Of a stretch of DNA of 7,406 nt, positions 1-5,956 are shown one piece after another (the stretch's first letter is position 1; each line of letters opens with the position of its first letter). The DNA is from Sulfuricaulis sp049587675. Its GTDB lineage: Bacteria; Pseudomonadota; Gammaproteobacteria; Acidiferrobacterales; Sulfurifustaceae. The notes under the pieces are model-generated. The model was not told where the DNA came from. It did no database searches and was given only the letters and a program-made list of their open reading frames with translations. The DNA lies in contig NZ_JBAVEJ010000103.1 of the NCBI RefSeq assembly GCF_049587675.1, positions 1-7,406 on the forward strand, written 5' to 3'. The position numbers and the translations under genes were made by a program.

Positions 1-1426
1 CGACACCGCACAGCAAGGCCCACCAGGACGGCGCGGGCTGCGTCCACTGGCTGAAGGAACAGTCCGCGAGCCACGACAACGCCTGCCACAGTCCATGCAG
101 CAGCCCGGCAGCGAGTTTGAAAAAATAACCCGCGAACCAGCCCGGAAACAGGTTCAGCAGCAGCACGCCGCTGAGCGTCAGCGGAACCGCCATCAGGTCG
201 AACACCGGCACGGCGAGCATGTTGGCGAGCGGCGCGATCAGCGACACCTGCTGGAACATCGCCAGCATCAGCGGCAGCATCCCGAGCGCGATCGCCCACT
301 GGATATATCCCCACTTATATAGAATCGATCGTTGAGTCCGTTCGGCGTGAATCGCGAATACGATCACCGCCACCGCCGCGAATGACAGCCAGAAACCCGC
401 CGCCATGACCGAAAGCGGATCGTACAACAGCACCGCCAGCCCGGCCGCGGCGAGCAGCTGTGACGGCGGAAAACGCCGGCGCAACAAAATACCGGACATG
501 GCAATCGCCAACATGATGAGCGCGCGCTGCGTGGGAATCACAAAACCGGCGAGTGCCGCATAGGCAACTCCGGCGAGCAATGCACAGATAGCACCAAACA
601 TGGGCGCCGGCAGGCGCAGCACGGTGACGCCGGGCAACGCCCACAGCCCGCGCGTCAGGAAAAAAACAATGCCGGCAACCAGGCTGATATGCAGACCGGA
701 AATGGCGATCAGATGCACCGTGCCGGTCTGGCGCAGGACTTGCCACTGCTCGTGGCTCACACCGCGGCTGTCGCCGTTGGCCAGAGCCACGACGATGCCG
801 GCGTAGGGACTATCCGGCAGTTGCGCGCGGATGCGGTCACCCAGGTCCTGCCGCAGCCGGTCGATGTCATGCCACGCAGAGCTTTCGGTCATTCGCTGCG
901 GGACGATGTCCTCGCGCACATACCCCTTGGCGCGGATGCGGTTGCGAAACAAATGCGCTTCATAATCGAATCCACCGGGATTCTGATAGCCGTGCGGGCG
1001 GTTGAGACGCACGCGCAAACGCCAGGTTTCGCCCGCGCGCGGACTAAAGGAAAAATCTTGGCTGTTGAGCAGGATGTGTCGCGGGACATGCACCGGCTCG
1101 CCGTCGCGTTCGGCGCGCGCGACTTCCAGTTCGAAGCGCTGTCCGAACTCCGCTTTCTGCGGAATATCGGCAATGCGTCCCTCGACAATGAGGTCTTCGC
1201 CTTCGAGTTCACGCGGGAGATTGTCCTGCAGGATCGCATCGGCGCGGAAACTCACCCACACGACACCGGCGACAAAAAACAACGGAAATATCCACGCGGG
1301 ACGACGCAGGGACAACCACAGGAGCGGCGGGAGCATCAACCCCCACCACAGGGAAGGCAACACGGGCAGCTGCTGCACCAGCAGGACGCCCCCGAGAAAG
1401 GCAAGCGCGGCGAAGCGGATGGCCAG
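1..1426 (-). CDS. comEC: ComEC/Rec2-family DNA-uptake channel, N-terminal part (cut by window edge)
   Basis: ComEC forms the inner-membrane channel that carries single-stranded DNA into the cytoplasm during natural transformation. Reading the minus strand from 1426 gives one frame with no stop down to base 1, about 475 residues. A first membrane segment with LAFLGGVLLVQQLP is followed by a DUF4131-like soluble region rich in Arg and Glu (about residues 40-200). The competence domain then begins with the family hallmark ISGLH at residues 242-246, and continues through many hydrophobic helices including GFWLSFAAV. Family members are usually 700-800 residues, so the rest of the channel and the C-terminal metallo-beta-lactamase-like domain lie outside the window. 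Two in-frame TAA codons just upstream of the frame leave no ATG at its head. Possible starts are CTG 1426, ATC 1420 (seven bases after AAGGAG), GTG 1378 or ATG 1336, and the last two would remove the first membrane segment. The family is certain; the exact start is not. Confidence 0.93.
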   Translation of the reverse strand, partial: MAIRFAALAFLGGVLLVQQLPVLPSLWWGLMLPPLLWLSLRRPAWIFPLFFVAGVVWVSFRADAILQDNLPRELEGEDLIVEGRIADIPQKAEFGQRFELEVARAERDGEPVHVPRHILLNSQDFSFSPRAGETWRLRVRLNRPHGYQNPGGFDYEAHLFRNRIRAKGYVREDIVPQRMTESSAWHDIDRLRQDLGDRIRAQLPDSPYAGIVVALANGDSRGVSHEQWQVLRQTGTVHLIAISGLHISLVAGIVFFLTRGLWALPGVTVLRLPAPMFGAICALLAGVAYAALAGFVIPTQRALIMLAIAMSGILLRRRFPPSQLLAAAGLAVLLYDPLSVMAAGFWLSFAAVAVIVFAIHAERTQRSILYKWGYIQWAIALGMLPLMLAMFQQVSLIAPLANMLAVPVFDLMAVPLTLSGVLLLNLFPGWFAGYFFKLAAGLLHGLWQALSWLADCSFSQWTQPAPSWWALLCGV

Positions 1427-1427
1427 G

Positions 1428-1462
1428 CTCCTTGGCTGACATTATTATTTCGTAAGACTATA
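1428..1462 (-). promoter_or_regulatory. Candidate comEC -10 box and ribosome binding site
   Basis: On the minus strand a TATAGT (1462-1457) resembles a -10 box, and a good AAGGAG Shine-Dalgarno sequence lies at 1433-1428. Transcription from this box would begin near 1449 and leave a leader of about 25-30 bases. The ribosome site sits one base before CTG 1426 and seven bases before ATC 1420, so its spacing favours the ATC codon. No convincing -35 box is visible. The site overlaps the -10 candidate for the divergent DUF2062 gene. Confidence 0.35.
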
Positions 1463-1464
1463 CA
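1436..1464 (+). promoter_or_regulatory. Candidate sigma-70 promoter of the DUF2062 gene
   Basis: CTGACA (1436-1441, five of six matches to TTGACA) is followed after exactly 17 bases by TATACA (1459-1464, four of six matches to TATAAT). The ATG of the DUF2062 gene at 1475 is only ten bases beyond the -10 box, and no Shine-Dalgarno sequence precedes it. A transcript from this promoter would be leaderless or nearly so. The -35 box lies just upstream of the comEC reading frame and the -10 overlaps the opposing comEC candidate, so the two promoters may compete. This is a sequence match only. Confidence 0.4.
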
Positions 1465-1474
1465 CTAACCACCC

Positions 1475-2002
1475 ATGGCGAAAAATTGGATCAGGCGTTA
1501 CCTGCCGGACGCGCACAAGATACGCGATCACAAACACCTGCGCCTGTTCGGCACGCTGCTGCACGACCCGAATCTCTGGCACCTGAACCGGCGCTCGGTC
1601 GCGGGGGCCTTCGCTATAGGGCTGTTCATGGCGTTCGTGCCCATGCCGTTTCAGATGATACCGGCGGCGGCGCTGGCGATATTTTGGCGTGTCAATTTGC
1701 CGATCGCGGTGGCGCTGGTATGGATCACCAATCCCGTCACCATGACGCCGATTTCCTACTTCTGTTACCGCCTCGGCGCGTGGGTGCTCGACACACCGGT
1801 GCAGGCGGTCGAGTTTCAAGTCTCGTGGGAGTGGATTACCACGGAATTCATCCGCGTTTGGAAGCCGTTTGTGCTCGGCTCGTTGCTGGTGGGCGCCATT
1901 TGCGCCGCCGCCGGTTATTTCGGCATGCTCGCCTTGTGGCGCTGGCACGTGATCCGCGAGTGGGAACGGCGACGGCTGCGCCGGATGAGGAGTAAAACGT
2001 GA
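1475..2002 (+). CDS. DUF2062 domain membrane protein
   Basis: This 175-residue protein matches the DUF2062 family, whose biochemical role is unknown. A basic N-terminus (residues 1-40, many Arg, Lys and His) leads into the conserved core. There the RRSVAGAFAIGLFMAFVPMP segment (about residues 39-58) and the ITNPVTMTPISY segment (about residues 84-95) are the most family-like parts. Three hydrophobic stretches, at about 42-70, 75-100 and 130-155, suggest an inner-membrane protein, and the C-terminus is strongly basic. Family members are commonly found next to comEC and the lol genes in proteobacteria, which this window repeats. The gene is divergent from comEC and convergent with lolD. No Shine-Dalgarno sequence precedes ATG 1475. 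An internal in-frame start would cut the conserved core, so this start is preferred. Other frames over this gene are shadows. Confidence 0.88.
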   Translation: MAKNWIRRYLPDAHKIRDHKHLRLFGTLLHDPNLWHLNRRSVAGAFAIGLFMAFVPMPFQMIPAAALAIFWRVNLPIAVALVWITNPVTMTPISYFCYRLGAWVLDTPVQAVEFQVSWEWITTEFIRVWKPFVLGSLLVGAICAAAGYFGMLALWRWHVIREWERRRLRRMRSKT

Positions 2003-2047
2003 GGCGCGAGAAGCGAGGTGGAAGGAGCAACAACAACACAACACTCC
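2003..2047. other. Short convergent intergenic spacer, purine-rich then CAA-rich
   Basis: This 45-bp gap separates the stops of the DUF2062 gene and lolD. It is a biased stretch (GAGGCGCGAGAAGCGAGG, then repeated CAA/ACA). The only inverted repeat is a six-base GTGAGG/CCTCAC pair at 1999-2004 and 2046-2051 with a 41-base loop. Read on the minus strand it ends in GTTTTAC. This is too weak to call a terminator, although a bidirectional terminator would be expected in this position. Confidence 0.3.
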
Positions 2048-2869
2048 TCACATTTGTTTAAGAACGCCGTCCTCCAGCTTCAACACGCGGTCCATGCTGG
2101 CAGCCAGTGCGGGATCGTGGGTCACGATGATGAAGCTCGTCTGCAATTCGCGGTTAAGCTCCAGCATCATTTCATAAACGTTCTGGGCATTCTCGCGGTC
2201 GAGATTGCCAGTCGGTTCATCCGCCAGCACACACAGCGGTTGTGTCACCATGGCGCGCGCCACGGCCGCGCGCTGACGTTCGCCGCCCGAAAGTTCGCTC
2301 GGCCGGTGATGCAGGCGGTCCTCGAGCCCGACGCGCCGGAGCATGTCCTGAGCCTGTGCCAGCGCCGCATCCGGCCACATGCGGCGTATGAGCAGCGGCA
2401 TGGCCACGTTCTCCAGCGCCGTGAACTCGTTCAGCAAATGATGGAATTGGTAAACGAAGCCCAGCTTGCCGTTGCGCATCGCGCTAATATCGGATTCGTT
2501 CAGCTTCGTGATGTCCTGCCCGTCGATCTCCACCTGCCCCGCCGTGGGCCGGTCCAGCCCCCCGAGCAAATGCAGCAGCGTGCTTTTACCCGAACCTGAG
2601 GCGCCGATGATGGCCACGCGTTCGCCCGGCTCGACGCGCAGGTAAACGCCCTTCAGCACGTGCACGTTGAACGCACCTTCGGCGAAGACCTTCTGCAGGC
2701 CGGTGGCGCGCAGGATGTACTTCTTCTCGACCTTCTCCTCTTTCTCGGTCGTCTCTGGCAGCACGGGCATGTCAGGCTTTTCCGCCATTTCAACGGCCTC
2801 GACCTTCTCCGCCTTGGCGGCTTTGTCGGTCTTGGCGGTCTTGCCGGATTTTTCGGTTCGCTTGCTCAT
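2048..2869 (-). CDS. lolD: LolD, ATPase of the lipoprotein-releasing ABC transporter, with charged N-terminal extension
   Basis: LolD is the cytoplasmic ATPase that powers extraction of lipoproteins from the inner membrane for transfer to LolA. From ATG 2869 the protein has 273 residues. Walker A GASGSGKST is at 89-97, the Q-loop glutamine is Q141 in YQFHHLL, and the signature LSGGERQR is at 193-200. Walker B LCVLADEP (212-219) contains catalytic E218, and the H-loop is H251 in VTHD. GFVYQFHHLL and the LLHLLGGLD segment are typical of LolD rather than other ABC ATPases. The start is set by a four-base ATGA overlap with the lolC stop, which implies translational coupling; the longer open frame up to 2983 only overlaps lolC. 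Residues 1-50 are an unusual Lys/Glu/Ala-rich tail (about 12 Lys) before the usual start of the domain near YILRATGLQKVF. Internal ATGs at residues 28 and 34 are alternatives that would shorten the tail. Confidence 0.95.
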   Translation of the reverse strand: MSKRTEKSGKTAKTDKAAKAEKVEAVEMAEKPDMPVLPETTEKEEKVEKKYILRATGLQKVFAEGAFNVHVLKGVYLRVEPGERVAIIGASGSGKSTLLHLLGGLDRPTAGQVEIDGQDITKLNESDISAMRNGKLGFVYQFHHLLNEFTALENVAMPLLIRRMWPDAALAQAQDMLRRVGLEDRLHHRPSELSGGERQRAAVARAMVTQPLCVLADEPTGNLDRENAQNVYEMMLELNRELQTSFIIVTHDPALAASMDRVLKLEDGVLKQM

Positions 2870-4110
2870 TCGTAGCGCAAGGCCTCGGCCGGCTGCACCT
2901 TGGAGGCGCGCCAGGCCGGATAAAGCGCGGAAAGCAGACCCAGCAGCAGCGAACATCCTGACACCAGAAAGACATCGGACCAATGCAGATCCGACGGCAG
3001 TTCGCTGATCAAATACACATCCGCCGCGATGAAGGAAGTACTGAACAGCTTCTCAATGCCGAGCACGATGGTTTCGACGTTGAGCGCAAGCAGAATCCCG
3101 CAGAGCGTTCCCACCAGCGTGCCCAGCACGCCGACCACCGAACCGTGCGCCAGGAAAATACCCATGATGGTTTTCGGGCTCGCGCCCAGCGTGCGCAGGA
3201 TGGCGATGTCAGCGCGTTTCTCGGTAACCACAACGACCAGTGTCGACACCACGTTGAACATGGCCACCGTCACGATCAACAACAGTATGACGAACATTAC
3301 CGTCTTTTCGATTTTGAGCGCGCGGAAGAAATTGCCGTGCTCGCGCGTCCAGTCGCGCGCCATGTAGTTCGGGCCCAGACCCGCCGCCAGTGTCTCGGCG
3401 ACGCGTGGCGCGGCATCGAGATCGCTGAGCTTCAGGCGCAGTCCGGTCACCTGGTCGCCCATCTGATAGAGCTTCGCGGCGTCATCGAGGTGCATCAGCA
3501 CCAGGCCGCTGTCGTATTCGTACATATCCATCTTGAAGATGCCGACCACGGTGAAACGCTTGAAGCGTGGCATGATGCCGGCGGGCGTGGCTAGCGCCTG
3601 CGGAATGATCAGCGACACCTGCGATCCGACCGTCAGATCGAGCTTCCATGCGAGCGCGCTGCCGATCACGATGCCGAATTCTCCGGGCTTGAGCGCCTCG
3701 AGACTGCCCTCGATCATGCGGCTGCCGAATTCCGACACCTGATTCTCTTCGGTGGGCAGGATGCCGCGCACCATTACCCCGCTCACGCCCTGGCTGTGCG
3801 ACACCATGCCCTGGCCGGCGATGTACGGCGCGCGCCCTTTCACGTTCGGATTCTTGATGCTGTCGGCCACGGCGCGCCAATCGTGCAGCGCGCCGCTGGT
3901 TTCGGTGATCGTGACGTGCGAGATCACGCCAAGGATGCGGCCGCGCAGCTCCTTGCCGAAGCCGTTCATGACCGACAGGGTGGTAATGAGCGCGGTGATG
4001 CCGAGCGTGATGCCGAGGATCGAGATAAGCGAGATGATGGAAATGAAGTGACTGTGTTTGCGCGAGCGCGTGTAACGCAGGCCTATGAACAACTCAAGCG
4101 GGCGTATCAT
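2866..4110 (-). CDS. lolC: LolC/LolE-family lipoprotein-releasing permease
   Basis: This 414-residue protein is the membrane partner of LolD; the complex takes mature lipoproteins from the inner membrane and passes them to periplasmic LolA. It has the family layout. A first membrane helix (about 21-47) follows the conserved RYTRSRK segment. A large periplasmic domain spans about 48-265, and three C-terminal helices lie at about 270-296, 315-345 and 378-398 in an FtsX-type domain. EKRADIAILRTLGA (297-310), which lies in the cytoplasmic coupling region, and C-terminal YPAWRASKVQPAEALRYE are typical. The stretch around 168-183, with prolines at 170, 176 and 181, aligns by position with the LolA-binding hook of LolC. 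The gene is first in a lolC-lolD operon. No second permease gene (lolE) lies in the window, so the complex may be a LolF-type homodimer or LolE may be elsewhere. ATG 4110 has only a weak ribosome site. Confidence 0.94.
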   Translation of the reverse strand: MIRPLELFIGLRYTRSRKHSHFISIISLISILGITLGITALITTLSVMNGFGKELRGRILGVISHVTITETSGALHDWRAVADSIKNPNVKGRAPYIAGQGMVSHSQGVSGVMVRGILPTEENQVSEFGSRMIEGSLEALKPGEFGIVIGSALAWKLDLTVGSQVSLIIPQALATPAGIMPRFKRFTVVGIFKMDMYEYDSGLVLMHLDDAAKLYQMGDQVTGLRLKLSDLDAAPRVAETLAAGLGPNYMARDWTREHGNFFRALKIEKTVMFVILLLIVTVAMFNVVSTLVVVVTEKRADIAILRTLGASPKTIMGIFLAHGSVVGVLGTLVGTLCGILLALNVETIVLGIEKLFSTSFIAADVYLISELPSDLHWSDVFLVSGCSLLLGLLSALYPAWRASKVQPAEALRYE

Positions 4111-4118
4111 GTCCCGGC

Positions 4119-4147
4119 ATTAAACACAGATGCAAGATTTCGCACAA
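4119..4147 (-). promoter_or_regulatory. Candidate promoter of the lolC-lolD operon
   Basis: On the minus strand TTGTGC (4147-4142) is followed after exactly 17 bases by TTTAAT (4124-4119, five of six matches to TATAAT). The -35 match is only partial. The lolC ATG is eight bases past the -10 box, so a transcript from here would have almost no leader. The 89-bp gap up to the capA-like gene shows no convincing terminator; its only palindrome, CCGCGCGCGG at 4168-4177, has no following T-run. Read-through from the upstream operon is therefore also possible. Confidence 0.35.
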
Positions 4148-4199
4148 GTCCCTTTTGTTTCCGTTTCCGCGCGCGGTACGACGATTACCCGATTGTGTC

Positions 4200-5360
4200 C
4201 TAATTATTACCCGCCGTCAGCACCGCAACGCCGTCGCGATTTTCGAGCGCCGTCTGGCGCGCTTGCGACAATTGCTGCATCTTCTCCACCACTTCCGCGG
4301 CATCGCGCCCCGAGAGCGGCCGTGGCTGGAACACGACCTCGGCGTTCCTCACGTTGATCGGCAGGAGGCGCAGTTCGCTCCATTGCCGGTCGCGGAACGT
4401 GAGCAGCGCCATGGCGCTGCGAGTGGCGGTATTGCTGTAGGAACCAAAGGCAAAGTTGCCGAGGCTATAGAGGATAACGCCGTCGTGGTAGCGTTCCACG
4501 GCCTGCAGGATGTGCGGATGGTGTCCCAGCACGGCGTTCGCCCCGGCATCGATGGCCGCGTGCGCCAACTGCACCTGGTAGTCGCGCAGCTCGGTCTTGC
4601 CCTCCTGGCCCCAATGGAACGAAACCACCACGATATCGGCCTTCTGGCGCGCCGCCGCCACGTCCGCCCGTACGTCCTGCTCGTGACCGAAGGCGGTCCC
4701 GGGCTTGTCCGGCCCGGCCCAGAACTCCTCGGGAAACGTCAGGGAATAGGCCAGAAATGCCACTGTGGCCCCGCCCTTCACCATATATACCGGTGTACGC
4801 GCGTCAGCCAGGTTCCGCCCGGCCCCGACCGGGTGAATCCCCGCCTTTTCCAGGGCGGCGCGCGTGTCTTCCAGACCCTGCGGGCCGTAATCGAGACTGT
4901 GGTTGTTGGCCAGCGACACGATATTGAAGCCCGCCCGGGCCAGTGCCGGGGCAACCTTGTCCGGCGGTGAGCGGAAAACATATTTTTTGGGTGTCTCGTT
5001 CGCTCCGCCCGCGGTCAGCGGTCCTTCCAGATTGCCGAAGACGATTTGCGCCTGCTTGAAAAAGGATTGCGTCTGCTCGAAGGGATAGTCATAACCATAC
5101 TTCTGCATCTCCGGCTCTGCCGTGCCGCCTAGCATGATATCGCCAACCGCGGCGATGCGAACTTCCAACGTCTCAGCTTTCGATGTTGTGGTGGCGCCGG
5201 ATTCGTCTGGCGCGGTCTGCGTCGCGACCGGTGCGGGAGCGGAACCCGAGGCAGATTGCTTGGCCGGTGGGGGCGATGGCGGAGTCGTAACCGGAGTGGC
5301 GGCGCAGCCTGCCACCAGGGCAAACAGCAACCACTCTCCGACGTGTCGGAACAGGCGCAT
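4200..5360 (-). CDS. CapA-family (PGA_cap) metallophosphatase-like lipoprotein
   Basis: This 386-residue protein belongs to the CapA/PGA_cap family, named after a poly-gamma-glutamate capsule protein. Many members have no proven substrate. The N-terminus is a lipoprotein signal: hydrophobic residues 10-18, then a VAGC lipobox with Cys19. Ala at the +2 position argues for sorting to the outer membrane. A Pro/Ala/Ser/Thr-rich linker (22-62) precedes the catalytic-type domain. That domain carries metal-site motifs GDIMLGG (D74), GNLEGPL (N110, E112), NNHSLDYG (N152, H154), SFHWGQE (H249), GHHPH (279-283) and SLGNFAFG (299-306), and is complete. No other capsule genes (capB, capC) are visible, so a role in polyglutamate synthesis is not supported. 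The gene starts 14 bases after the dciA stop without a clear ribosome site, which suggests an operon and possible coupling. The family call is firm; the function is open. Confidence 0.9.
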   Translation of the reverse strand: MRLFRHVGEWLLFALVAGCAATPVTTPPSPPPAKQSASGSAPAPVATQTAPDESGATTTSKAETLEVRIAAVGDIMLGGTAEPEMQKYGYDYPFEQTQSFFKQAQIVFGNLEGPLTAGGANETPKKYVFRSPPDKVAPALARAGFNIVSLANNHSLDYGPQGLEDTRAALEKAGIHPVGAGRNLADARTPVYMVKGGATVAFLAYSLTFPEEFWAGPDKPGTAFGHEQDVRADVAAARQKADIVVVSFHWGQEGKTELRDYQVQLAHAAIDAGANAVLGHHPHILQAVERYHDGVILYSLGNFAFGSYSNTATRSAMALLTFRDRQWSELRLLPINVRNAEVVFQPRPLSGRDAAEVVEKMQQLSQARQTALENRDGVAVLTAGNN

Positions 5361-5374
5361 GCAAAAAGTATATT

Positions 5375-5848
5375 CTATCTTTTCGGCTGCGGGTGCTTGT
5401 CGCGTGCGCCGGCCAGCCGGATGAGCGACTTGCGCAGCGCCGGATCAACAATGTCGTCCGCCACGCTCTTAATAAGGTGGGCGGCAGTATCGGGGATACG
5501 GCTCGGCAGGAGCACCTCGCGTTTCTTTTCCAGCGGGCTGCGCGCGCGTTCGGGCAGCACCCGCACGTACAGATCCTGCAAATCCCGGAAATAGGGATCA
5601 GCGCGCAACTGGTCCATGATAGCCGCCTGACTATGGCGCAAACGGCTGGCCCAGGCCGAGGTATCGGCGCGCAGACTCAGGCGGCCGTGGTCGTAACTGA
5701 CGGGGAAACTGTGCGAAACCAGTGGCTCGCCGACGCTAGCCTTCCAGTGCGACAGCAGGCTCGAGAGCTTGTCCATGTGCGCACCCGCCCGATTCAACAC
5801 CGCGGAGGGCAAATGGGCGCCAGCATTCTTGAGACCGTTCCGTGTCAT
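5375..5848 (-). CDS. dciA: DUF721 / DciA-like replicative helicase loader
   Basis: This 157-residue protein matches the DUF721 (DciA) family, which loads or operates the replicative helicase DnaB in bacteria lacking DnaC-type loaders. The conserved core is at about residues 24-85: helix MDKLSSLLSHWKASVG, then SHSFPVSYDHGRLSLRADTSAWASRLRHSQ, with the family's typical SAWA..LR pattern. The C-terminal half is basic and low in conservation, as is usual. ATG 5848 keeps the N-terminal helix; ATG at residue 25 is a possible later start, but it would begin within the core. A GAGG lies ten bases before ATG 5848. The gene is first in a probable two-gene operon with the CapA-like lipoprotein gene and is divergent from yggS. 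Assignment to DciA rests on the domain pattern, since DUF721 proteins are short and weakly conserved. Confidence 0.75.
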   Translation of the reverse strand: MTRNGLKNAGAHLPSAVLNRAGAHMDKLSSLLSHWKASVGEPLVSHSFPVSYDHGRLSLRADTSAWASRLRHSQAAIMDQLRADPYFRDLQDLYVRVLPERARSPLEKKREVLLPSRIPDTAAHLIKSVADDIVDPALRKSLIRLAGARDKHPQPKR

Positions 5849-5891
5849 TTGTCAATCGCCTCGCGCTGCCGTCGATTCACTGCGGGCGATC

Positions 5892-5919
5892 ATTATCACC
5901 AAATTTTTTTCACACGCAA
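5892..5919 (-). promoter_or_regulatory. Candidate dciA promoter
   Basis: On the minus strand TTGCGT (5919-5914) is followed after 16 bases by GATAAT (5897-5892, five of six matches to TATAAT). The spacer contains a run of A residues. Transcription would begin near 5885, giving a leader of about 37 bases before ATG 5848. The -35 box lies inside the inverted repeat at 5909-5933, so a protein bound there could repress it. Confidence 0.4.
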
Positions 5920-5933
5920 CGTTGACAAGTGAA
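5909..5933. promoter_or_regulatory. Imperfect inverted repeat in the dciA-yggS divergent region (possible operator)
   Basis: The outer arms TTCAC (5909-5913) and GTGAA (5929-5933) flank a perfect eight-base palindrome CAACGTTG (5917-5924). The two halves differ by one base in spacing (three versus four bases between arm and core). The site overlaps the -35 candidate for dciA and a perfect TTGACA (5922-5927) facing yggS. Its position between divergent genes suits an operator, but no regulator is encoded nearby and chance cannot be excluded. Confidence 0.3.
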
Positions 5934-5948
5934 TATATTTTTTAATTC
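5922..5948 (+). promoter_or_regulatory. Possible yggS promoter with perfect -35 and poor -10
   Basis: A consensus TTGACA (5922-5927) faces yggS in an AT-rich stretch. The best downstream candidates are TAATTC (5943-5948) at 15 bases and TTTAAT (5941-5946) at 13 bases. Both spacers are shorter than the usual 16-18. If it is used, the transcript would start at or next to ATG 5957, making yggS leaderless. Only weak support. Confidence 0.25.
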
Positions 5949-5956
5949 GCGGTAAC

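Noticed and set aside
689..1468. Long plus-strand open frame of 259 codons opposite comEC
   Set aside because: It is the antisense shadow of comEC in GC-rich DNA: Gln/His/Arg-rich, with no family pattern, while the minus strand encodes a clear ComEC with ISGLH.
1445..2044. Minus-strand frame of 199 codons opposite the DUF2062 gene
   Set aside because: Pro/Arg/His-rich shadow; the plus strand gives a normal membrane protein of known family.
1999..2051. GTGAGG/CCTCAC inverted repeat between convergent genes
   Set aside because: Six-base arms with a 41-base loop are too weak for a terminator call.
2018..2599. Plus-strand frame of 193 codons opposite lolD
   Set aside because: The minus strand carries all ABC ATPase motifs here; the plus frame reads as a low-complexity antisense shadow.
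2870..2983. Upstream extension of the lolD frame to 2983
   Set aside because: It lies inside the lolC coding end. The ATGA overlap at 2869 is the natural coupled start.
4168..4177. CCGCGCGCGG palindrome between lolC and the CapA-like gene
   Set aside because: Only ten bases with no loop and no following T-run; likely chance in GC-rich DNA and not a terminator.
4155..4970. Plus-strand frame of 271 codons opposite the CapA-like gene
   Set aside because: No recognisable domain or ribosome site; it mirrors the codons of the real gene on the minus strand.
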